A DNA stretch of 64,000 nt from Micromussa lordhowensis (lineage: Eukaryota; Cnidaria; Anthozoa; Scleractinia; Lobophylliidae). The DNA is taken from contig OZ026597.1 of the NCBI GenBank assembly GCA_964020085.1, positions 472,401 to 536,400 of the forward strand, given 5' to 3'. A model generated the notes under the pieces. The model ran no database searches and was not told the origin of the DNA. It saw nothing but the letters and a program-made list of their open reading frames with translations. Shown piece after piece: positions 1-9,300 of the stretch; position 1 is the first letter of the stretch, and each line of letters begins with the position of its first letter. The translations under genes were made by a program, and so were the position numbers.

Positions 1-270
1 TAAGATTTCTTTTTAATAATTCATAATTTTTAAGTCTAAGTAGTTAAGTTCTAGGTAATATATTTAAGGTTAATGCGCACGGCTCTTTAGAAGACCACTT
101 TTTAGTGATAAGGATCCCGTGGATAAATAAAGTTCAGACGCGCTAAGGAAGAAATATAAGCAAGTGTGGGGTTAAGTCCTATCGTTTACCCTCTATAACG
201 GCCACTAGTGGCCCCCTTTATTTCTTTTCACTTGCCACTTCCTTTACTGATTTTCTCCCATTAAAAAAAA

Positions 271-271
<1 letters not shown>

Positions 272-316
<45 letters not shown>
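272..316. repeat. (TAA)n microsatellite
   Basis: About fifteen perfect TAA trinucleotides follow an A-rich stretch. Shorter AAT runs recur near 900-915, 22672-22690 and 55770-55786. No gene is visible in 1-1590, which is otherwise AT-rich single-copy-looking sequence. Confidence 0.95.
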
Positions 317-318
<2 letters not shown>

Positions 319-1606
319 TATTAAAAAAACGGAAAAATCTGTACGTGAAAAGTTACAAATATTTTGCCTTTTCTGCCTTTGAGCGACCGAAGTTTTCTAT
401 CTGTGTTGAATTGACTGCATTTATCTGATGTAAATGTCACTAATATAGCTTCTTTTAATTTGTTGCTGATAGTTGTTAGCTATGTGGGAAACCTTCTAAA
501 AACACATAGTCTTTAATGTACCTTATCTCGAAAACGAACACCGTGACCCCCCGTTTTTTGCAAAAAATTGATCTTTTTCCTACTGCATGGTAAGTTTTAA
601 AAATATCTGTACGTGGGGAACATTTTGCCTATGAAGGTTAAAAAAAATAAAAATAAATAACCTCCATTGTTTGTTCGCGCATTTATGGTTGCAGGACTAT
701 TGCAGGATTGATTGTATTTATAATAATAAAAATTGTAACATTGCATACCGCACACCATTAGAGTGTATTATACGTATTATTACTATAGCTACTTTATGTT
801 TTAAGTGCTATCATGCGATCACAACCGTATCTTTAAAATATATCTTTTCTAAATTTTATTTTTTATTTTTTACAATTTAATGGCAAAGGTAATACATACT
901 AATAATAATAATAATATAAATAGCCATATGGATAATCCGTAAAGGAGTCTCACCTGAGTTAAGGCATGGGTCTCACTTATGTGTGATGTTTTGGACATTT
1001 TTTCTAATTTTAGTCTTTTGCCTAAAATCTTGGCTTCTAATTGCTAATTTCTATGTAAAATGATTTTTTTTCTGACAATTTACTCGACTTAAGTGGTCAC
1101 GTGATTGACCACGCCCTAAATTGAAAGAAACATGATCATTTAAGTTACAAGATGTAAATGTACTAGAAAACTCTCGTTTTTTTCGCTCAAAACCTTAACC
1201 TTACCTGGGTATATGTTGCTCTAAAAGAGATTATGAAAATGTTTTATTCTTTTGTTATTATTTCCTATTTTTGCCTAGTCCCAGTCTCTCTCCAATGGAT
1301 ATACGTTGTAATTGAAACGAAACAAATAAATCTTTCAAACCCCGTTTAATTCTCTGAACTTGGTGGTTATAGCCATTCGCATGAAGCAAAATTAGTCAAG
1401 GATTACAATTGCAAACTGTTGTAAATTTGGATTCAAATTTATAAAAACAATTGGGCGTGGCAAGTCACGTGACCAAGGAGCAAAGTTCTTGAAACAAAAA
1501 CTAAAAAGCTTCTTTCAAATACTTCTCCCTATACAAGTTTATAAGCGATAGCTTAAATATATTTTAAATTAGACCACCCCCTCCAAAATATAGCGAGACC
1601 CTTTCC

Positions 1607-3075
1607 TTAATTCACTTGAGGTCCAAGACCCCATAAAAAAAAACAGATCAGCAATGAATATATACTAATACAAATTACGAAAATACAGTAATAAAATCGA
1701 AATAAAATCAATAATTCAACAATGGATAAATAATTTAATGTATTGTCCAATAGAAACTTTTTAACTCCCTGCTTAAAAATATTCACACTTACTGCCTTAC
1801 GAGTATCGTAGGGCAAAAGATTCCAGGAGTCAACTATCCTGTGGAAAAAATTATATTTGAGTGGATTTGTTCTTGTATATTTCTTCTTAAGAGATAAATC
1901 ATCATATTTCCTAAATAAATAATGATCAGCATCAGAATAAAAATCAACGTAAGAATCAATATTGATATTACTTATTCCATTGAGAGCTTTATATAAAAAA
2001 GTAACATCAGCCAGAAATCTCCTATTTTTTAGTGACATCAAATTTAGCTTCTTTAAACGAGTCTCATAATTTTCCTCAGTCTTCAAAATGAACTTGGTTG
2101 CTCTTCTTTGTACTTTTTCAACTTTTTCTATGTTGTTTTTGGTGTAGGGTGACCATACCACAGAGCAGTATTCAACATTCGATCAAACCAATGCGCAGTA
2201 GAGAGTTCTCAGAGTCTTAGTATCATCCAGACCTCTACATGTCCTTTTAATTAGCCCTAACATTCTGTTTGCTTTCGACACAATAATATCAATGTGCGAG
2301 TTCCAGTTAAAATTATCAGTAGTTGTAACTACCAAGTCTTTGAATTCTTTAACTTCTTCCAAAAGAGAATTATCTAAGGAATAATTAGAGACTGAAGGTT
2401 GCCTTTTCTTTGTTATTCGCATAACTTTGCACTTTTTGACATTAAAAACCATGGCATTGAGAATACTCCACTGATGAAGATTGTCCAGGTCCCGTTGAAA
2501 ACAGAATTGATCACTAGCATCATCAGTGACTCTTGAAATTTTACAATCATCAGCAAAAAGCGCAATAGTATTTCCAGGGAGAACGACATCGGGCAGGTCA
2601 CTTATAAAAACTACAAAAAATAACGGCCCCAAAATGGAGCCCTGTGGGACACCAGACGGAACTTCTAACCAGGTGGAGGAGTCACCATCCAACACAGTTC
2701 TTTGCCAACGATTACTCAAGTAACTCTCACACCACTGTAGTAGGGAGCCAGAAATTCCAAAACTACAGAGCTTCCGCAGTAACATTGAATGATTCACTCT
2801 GTCAAAAGCCTTGGAGAAGTCTAAGAAAGCAACCTCTACCTGTCGTCCCTCATCCAAAGCTGTGACCCATTGATGGTGAGGGAGAACTAATTGTGTCTCA
2901 CATGATTTCCCTTTTACGAATCCATACTGCCACTCAGATAAATAAGGCGAAATATGTGCATAAATAGCAGTATGCACAAAGACGCTCCAAACATTTTTTT
3001 TTTTAATTTTTTTTCGCTCCAAACATTTTGCTGGAATAGGTAACAGGGAAATTGATCGTAATTTTCCACAAATTA
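1607..3075 (-). mobile_element. 5'-truncated non-LTR retrotransposon (CR1/jockey-like) reverse transcriptase, disabled
   Basis: The minus strand encodes the reverse-transcriptase palm and thumb of a non-LTR element. The blocks are ISLLP near 3050, FLDFSKAFDRVNH (catalytic Asp block A), PSGVPQGSILGPLFF (block B) and the LFADD block around 2546-2560. After these comes the C-terminal thumb region with VEKVQRRATKFIL. The two open segments (3022-2183 and 2161-1607) are in the same frame. They are split by a TGA at 2185-2183 where relatives have Arg, consistent with a CGA-to-TGA change. A 15-bp duplication around an A/T-rich insert (2983-3029) breaks the frame at the 5' side. Everything upstream (endonuclease, ORF1) is missing. 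It is a dead copy. Confidence 0.9.
2983..3029. repeat. 15-bp direct repeat around an A/T-rich insert inside the LINE
   Basis: cgctccaaacatttt occurs at 2983-2997 and again at 3015-3029, separated by 17 bases consisting only of T and A. The duplicated text is the Lys-Cys-Leu-Glu-Arg region of the reverse transcriptase, so one copy is extra. It looks like a small insertion with target duplication, or a template-switch event. Confidence 0.8.
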
Positions 3076-3255
3076 CTAAATATTAATAATTACTGTTTAG
3101 TGTGAATATTATGTAGATGAGAATCTTGCATTCTGATTGGTCAACAAACCCAGACCGTCGATCATCACTCTTCAAGGCGTGGTTGCTAAGGTACGCCACA
3201 TTTGCTCAAGTAAACACGTGGGCTGGAATTTCGTTAAAATTTCCGTTTATTCTAA

Positions 3256-3477
3256 AGACATCACTACAATTCCGGCATCTTTGAAGCAGTGGGCGTGTGG
3301 AAAAGCGAGATAGAACAGCCTTGGACTGACACCCTTCCAAGAAATGGCGCTGAAGGCGATTACAGATGTCAACAATGGTTTCGTACAGAGGCATTGAACT
3401 GTGATGTGTCAGATTCCCTTGAAGCTACGAACGAAATTGTACACGAAATCACCAAGGATGAAACAAAGGTACCTCTT
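3256..3477 (+). other. Possible exon or coding remnant, unrecognised
   Basis: An open stretch of 74 codons follows a stop at 3253-3255 and ends where AAG|GTACCT could be a splice donor. The inferred peptide is polar and includes VGVWKSEIEQPW and LEATNEIVHEITKDET. An acceptor-like TTTGAAGCAG lies near 3289. The composition is more codon-like than its surroundings. No family is recognised, and it lies in a repeat-rich patch. It may be a transposon gene fragment. Confidence 0.25.
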
Positions 3478-3880
3478 TATTTCATTGTTTTCACAGGGAG
3501 TGTTTTTAATTAAGTTGTTACTTCTATTCTTAACGGTCTCTCCTAAAGAGATCTAAAGATGTATGTTGAAACACAAAACTTCAAGTAAAACGATCTATAT
3601 ATATATTTCCAATATTGCGATTTATCGGTAATGTTTATCACCGCAGTTTGCGTGTCATTCCTTTTTAAGCTACGATGACTAAAGAAAAAGAGTATTTACG
3701 ATATCAGGTTTTTCCACTCATGAATTTTGCAACCTTAAATTGATTTCTTAATTAATTTACGATTGTTAGCACTTGTGCTGTACGTAAAGCTTGTATGCAA
3801 GCGAACACTAGCCTATGTTGTTTTCCATGATTTAGCTTTGATATTTTATAGCTTTTGATATTCACTTCTTTATTAAAACA

Positions 3881-4038
3881 ATAGGCCAATTTCGATATAT
3901 TAAAATTCAGCCTAAAACAATAGACCTCAGCACGAGGCTCCGGGGAATAAACCCCATAAACTCTGTATTTATTCCCCAGAGCCTCGTGCTGAGTTCTATT
4001 GTCTTAGGCTGAATTTAAATATATCGAAATTGGTCTAT
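3881..4038. repeat. Foldback (inverted repeat) element, about 71-bp arms
   Basis: The left arm 3881-3951 pairs with the right arm 3968-4038 with few mismatches around a 16-bp loop. The central arm text reads CTCAGCACGAGGCTC on one side and GAGCCTCGTGCTGAG on the other. It would form a long hairpin. The shape suits a MITE or foldback transposon remnant. It lies 82 bp from the minisatellite. Confidence 0.9.
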
Positions 4039-4120
4039 TATCTGGATGCATGCAAAAGTTGGGAAAGATTTAAAAGGAAACTTCCAACTCAATCAGGCAC
4101 AACTCAAGTTAGTATACAAA

Positions 4121-5190
4121 ACACAAGGGTGTTGACTGGTGTGACAATAAGTACAAAAGTGTTGACTGGTGTGACAATAAGTACAAGGGTGTTCACTAGT
4201 GTGACAATAAGCACGACGGTGTTCACTGGTGTGACAATAAGTACAAGGGTGTTCACTGGTGTGACAATAAGCACAAGGGCGTTCACTGGTGTGACAATAA
4301 GTACAAGGGTGTTGACTGGTGTGACAATAAGCACAAGGGTGTAGACTGGTGTGACAATAAGTACAAGGGTGTTCACTAGTGTGACAATAAGTACAAGGGT
4401 GTTCACTAGTGTGACAATAAGCACAAGGGTGTTGACTGGTGTGACAATAAGCACAAGGGTGTTGACTGGTGTGACAATAAGCACAAGGGTGTTTACTTGT
4501 GTGACAATAAGCACAAGGGTGTTTACTTGTGTGACAATAAGTACAAGGGTGTTGACTGGTGTGACAATAAGTACAAGGGTGTTGACTGGTGTGACAATAA
4601 GCACAAGGGTGTTCACTAGTGTGACAATAAGCGCAAGGGTGTTCACTGGTGTGACAATAAGTATAAGGGTGTTTACTGGTGTGACAATAAGTACAAGGGT
4701 GTTGACTGGTGTGACAATAAGTACAAGGGTGTTCACTGGTGTGACAATAAGCACAAGGGTGTTCACTAGTGTGACAATAAGCACAAGGGCGTTCACTGGT
4801 GTGACAATAAGTACAAGGGTGTTGACTGGTGTGACAATAAGCACAAGGGTGTAGACTGGTGTGACAATAAGTACAAGGGTGTTCACTAGTGTGACAATAA
4901 GTACAAGGGTGTTCACTGGTGTGACAATAAGCACAAGGGTGTTCACTAGTGTGACAATAAGCACAAGGGTGTTCACTGGTGTGACAATAAGCACAAGGGT
5001 GTTGACTGGTGTGACAATAAGCACAAGGGTGTTCACTAGTGTGACAATAAGTACAAGGGTGTTCACTGGTGTGACAATAAGCACAAGGGTGTTGACTGGT
5101 GTGACAATAAGCACAAGGGTGTTGACTGGTGTGACAATAAGCACAAGGGTGTGCACTGGTGTGACAATAAGTACAAGTGTGTTCACTGCT
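4121..5190. repeat. 30-bp minisatellite, about 35 units
   Basis: Thirty-five full units run from 4141 to 5190, with a 20-bp partial unit before them (4121-4140). Each begins gtgacaataag, continues c/t acaagggtgtt and ends in a variable act-agt/ggt/tgt block. Variation is confined to a few recurring sites (gta/gca; ttg/ttc/ttt/tag/tgc; ggt/agt/tgt), as expected from unequal exchange and conversion. There are no length changes, so the minus strand stays open for 360 codons (decapeptide NTLVLIVTPV). The plus strand (decapeptide starting STRVLTGV) has two TAG stops. Openness follows from a 30-bp unit and does not show coding. Confidence 0.98.
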
Positions 5191-5439
5191 GTGATAGACA
5201 GAAACAGAAGGGTTGCTAATAAGTGAACACTTTAAACTCTAGAAAGGGCCAACAAACAAATCTTAAGTAGCAGAACATGGTAGGACTTGATCAGCAAATT
5301 TTAGAAAGACTAATCGTACGGTTGGGGTTATAAAATAACTTAGATGCTACGCGCACTCTCATTGGTCAAAAGAGTTGCAAAACCTATGTTCTATTGCATC
5401 GGTAAACACATAGAAAAGTAGTTGCCTCATCATTCCCAT

Positions 5440-5672
5440 AATAGCCGAAGAGAGTGATGAAGATTTCTCCACCTTCGACCTAATGTCGGCTTCCGGTCTG
5501 GAACTGTCAGAAGGTGAAAATCAAAATGAAAATAAATCAAAAAAATCTAAGTAAACGAATGAAAACAAAGTGCGAGAAAGATGGGTCCAGCAAGCGATTT
5601 GCCGTGGTCGAAAGCAAAAATTTTGACAGTTCTATGCGGGAACTCTACCAGAACACTAGCGATAACAAAGGT
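5440..5672 (+). pseudogene. Possible decayed coding fragment (KRFAVVESK)
   Basis: Two adjacent plus-strand stretches look protein-coding but are in different frames. The first is an acidic ESDEDFSTFDLMSASGLEL region up to a stop near 5551. The second is a basic SSKRFAVVESKNFDSSMREL region ending at AAAG|GTAATC near 5671. The acidic-then-RFAVV pattern recalls the N-termini of Crypton/DUF3504-type proteins abundant in cnidarian genomes, but that is a weak impression. The following sequence is the arm of an inverted repeat. Confidence 0.25.
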
Positions 5673-5673
5673 A

Positions 5674-5928
5674 ATCACAGGCAGCCCAAGCTCTCTTTAT
5701 GAACCACACAAGCAACACAATATGGCATTGAATTGTAAGGGTTTATATTTAAAACTCTCAATAAAAATGGCTTACCTTATTGTGGACTAAGGTATGCCAT
5801 TTTTATTGAGAATTTTCACTTTTAACTACCTCAATGGATATCTTGTAGAAAATCCCATCAGTATAAACCCTTATAATTCGATGCCATATTGTGTGTGGTT
5901 CACAGAGAGAGCTTGGGCTGCCTGTGAT
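5674..5928. repeat. Large imperfect foldback element
   Basis: The left arm (5674-5779) pairs with the right arm (5788-5928). Outer blocks ATCACAGGCAGCCCAAGCTC and GAGCTTGGGCTGCCTGTGAT are exact complements, as are inner blocks around CTCAATAAAAATGGC and GCCATTTTTATTGAG. The right arm has about 50 extra bases (5811-5860). The loop is only about 8 bases. It is a cruciform-forming repeat, probably a MITE-like element. Confidence 0.9.
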
Positions 5929-6168
5929 GTTATAAACAATTTCGGCTTTCGCTTGCTGAGATGTCAATAACACGATTTCATTCAACACATACATGGAAAT
6001 TTACAAGGAAAAACAGGACCAGAAGTTGGTCCCGATATATAAGCTTATATACTTAAACATTTTTTCCATTGCAAAAATTTTACACCGATTCCGCTTACGC
6101 TTAAGTTTAGAAGGAAGTTTTAAGCATTTTCGCTGCTTTCTGCGGTCTGTGGAGGATGCATGACACTT

Positions 6169-6246
6169 GGGATGTTGGGAGAACACTCGAAAAGCTTGTA
6201 AACTGATCACTAGCCGTTAGCTTTTCTCGTGTTCTCCCAGCATCCC
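6169..6246. repeat. Short foldback, 28-bp arms
   Basis: The left arm 6169-6196 (gggatgttgggagaacac...) and the right arm 6219-6246 are near-perfect complements around a 22-bp loop. This is the third foldback within 2.4 kb. A motif with ggtaaac-ccatagaaa follows at 6257-6280 and has a close copy at 5401-5418. The two copies may mark the ends of one composite repeat. Confidence 0.85.
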
Positions 6247-6399
6247 GCATGGTTTATTGCGCCGGTAAACCCATAGAAAGAGTGGTCTATTGCTCAAATA
6301 TATAAAACAGTTTGCCACTAGTGTTCATTGGTGTCGTGGGCAAAGCACAAGACTGTTCAACAGTGTGATACAGGGATAGGCGCATGAATGTTTGCTCTT

Positions 6400-9300
6400 G
6401 TGATAAACATGGCACAATGGTTTTAATTTGTTTCCCAATGATAGGCATAAGCACGTAACCGCATGCATAGGCGCAGTTGCCAAAAATTTGTTATCGCACG
6501 AACTGTAATTCGTACAGGCCAAACAGTGTGTAACTTGCGTTTGCACCCTCATCTTGATTGAAGTGGACGAATATGCGCGCAAGTCGCTGGCCTGGTCAAA
6601 ATAAGTCACAAGTCGAAACAAGTAAGAAACTTGCGTCTATCAGCAACTCTGCAACACATTTTGTTGCGTATGACTGGCGCAGTGAATAGAGACTGCGAAA
6701 AAAAATTGTGATTGATGTCGCCCCTCTCACTCCCTGAGGTAGACCGGCTCGAGTCACTTTTAATTACTGTGGACTTACCAGCTTGTTAGCCTTTGGATGA
6801 AACCCAAGAGTATGACAGTTCATGCTTTGGGGAGTATTTACAAACTAACAGTGGCAATCGATTGAGACCATGAAGGTAATTAAGGAATACATACTAGGCT
6901 CATAAAGCTCTAGTTCGCCCATAAAACTTCAACAAAGAAAACAAAAAAAATGCTTGGTGCACCATTTAATGGGATAGAACTTCAGTTTGAGCGTGGAAAA
7001 TCGACAAACAGGGAGGATTTGAATTGTTCAGGAGACGCAAATAGCGGCAGACTATAAACAGCTTCAGACAGATTTATTTGCAGTCGCGGAAACAGGCGGG
7101 AAAACAGAGATAAATGGTTTTAAGATAATTAGCAACACATAGTATACAATAAAAGTAAAAATAGAAACTGAATTTATATATATCGTACGTTACCACCACA
7201 GACAACCGCACAACAAATTCAGACTTCGCTTTTCTGCTGTTTTCTGCCACTTGAGTTGAACCAAAGGCTACAACGGTCAGAAAGTATGTTTAAGTGGTTA
7301 CAACGTTCAAAGTAAATTCGTCCCCATTGTAACCTTTTTACTCTCTCGCTAACTTCACTGTTCGTGACAAAGACCACAGTTTCTCTCATACATACATATT
7401 TTTTATTTGCTGTAGGGTTAAATTCGTGTTCATTGCCGTATTTATTTTGGCAAATGACCGACTGGGCTGAAACACGTGGGCGAGTGATCCGCATTAGAAG
7501 AACTGATTGTTTTCTGTGAAGATAATAAATGACCGTCCCTCAGCCAATCAGAAAAAAAAAATGTGTTGTTTCGAATTTATAACATCTACATGGAAATATC
7601 CATAACCTCTGGACGGAAATAAAACTGTTGTATTATTTTAGCGTCGAAAATGTCCTTCGTTTCCAATGTGGACTTCGAAAGATTTCCACATTTTACTGTG
7701 AATTATACATATCCTGCGATGTAGAGGGTAACTGTTTTTAAAATGATTGATATGTACTCTGAACTACAACCCAACAGATTATATTTTTATATCTTTCTTT
7801 AATAGTTGAGACAGCCGTCACTCAGAATTGCAATTTCTAGACAAGATTCGTGGGTGGCGTATCGTATGTTTTGTCGTATATTCCAGAATGTGTAAAAAGG
7901 ACAAATGTAATAACATTTTCGGTGCCAAACATTTTTAAACCGTTCGCTCACTTGAGTAGATACGAGTTGCTGCATTTTTTGGCCCAAACTTGTCCAGTTT
8001 GTGTGGTTTCCGGAAACTCGTGTTTTAAAGAGTTGTGTTTAGCAAACGTGACAAAAGTTCCAAAAAACTTTATCTAATCCCCGGAACGCTGATCGCTCAA
8101 CCGCGCCCTGCCAGAAAAGGTGTTTTGTAGGTCTCAATTTACTCTTGTCAGATCGATATACTGTAATCTGCAACTGGCTGGGTATCTTCAAAAATAGTCT
8201 GTATTGAAGATCGTGACAACCTCCTGTGTTTTGTCGATGATAGCAGCGTATTTTATCTAGATTATCTTTTTTGTTCCTAATCGAAATGTAAATACATACA
8301 GTGACCTTGTAAAGATCTTTTTGTCATGTCAACGGATTTAGAGTTATCATGACGAATGCCCAGACCGCAAAGACGTGTACAACAAGTGGGATATGAATTC
8401 CTTTTCGTCGCAGCCTTCAACAGTCCCACGACTACGCTGTTAAAATATTTACAGTGGTGCAAACCTTTTGAATTAGCATAGACAGTGACGAAATTCACGT
8501 GGGAAAAAACCTCGTGCAAGGCGGCGAAGAATGCAAAAAATTACGTTTGTTTGCACTTCGCATTCCTGAAAAGTTTATGATGTTGCTTTATTGCACAATG
8601 TGCCTGACGCAAGAAATTGCCGCGTGCCCGTTTAGCAAGTGTGTTGGGCAAACAATTGGCAAAGAATGGATAAAAAAAGGTCTTTAGACGGGGTCACGAG
8701 GGGTTAACTCGCTGCCACGAGGTTTGAGCGCGGACTGCTTTACAACTTCGAGGAGTTTACATAGAGAATCACGCCATCCCCTTGGCTTGTATTTTCAGAA
8801 GGACTTTTTCCCACGCAAAACAATGGCACACTTTTGCAAACAGCCGAGCCATCGGAAACGCGACACTGTATGAGAACAATGCAGTCCTTAGCCTTGTTAT
8901 TTCAGTAAACATCTATTGGGTCAAGGCGTCCAAATTCGACTTAAGGAATGTTTTTGCAAACCCAGCCCACGGCGGCCTAACAATTCCAAGGATACCTTCG
9001 CCGACAAAACGCGAACAATGGCGGGAAATGTTCTAGCAAACAGAACAACCGCATCGGCCAAGAGAAATGAGCTGCCGACAAAGCCAAACCGCGCCGTGTC
9101 TGGAGCTTAGCTATCGAGATTCTCTGTTTAGATAAGGTTGCTCGAGACCTGTGCTTTGTGTCCCATCGCGGGGTTTATCGAGATCGATATCAAGCGAATA
9201 TCAGTTGACAGGATAAGGTTAGATTGTGAATGCACATAAAGCAGACCTTTTTTTCCGCATGAACGCTTTAAGAAAGATTATTTCTTGTCGCGCTTGGAAG

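Noticed and set aside
4121..5190. CRISPR-like array of short direct repeats
   Set aside because: The units are contiguous 30-bp tandem repeats with no unique spacers, in animal DNA. It is a minisatellite.
4030..5226. Three plus-strand ORFs across the minisatellite (104, 167 and 121 codons)
   Set aside because: They are one tandem repeat cut by two TAG variants. Openness follows from the unit length, with no start context or domain.
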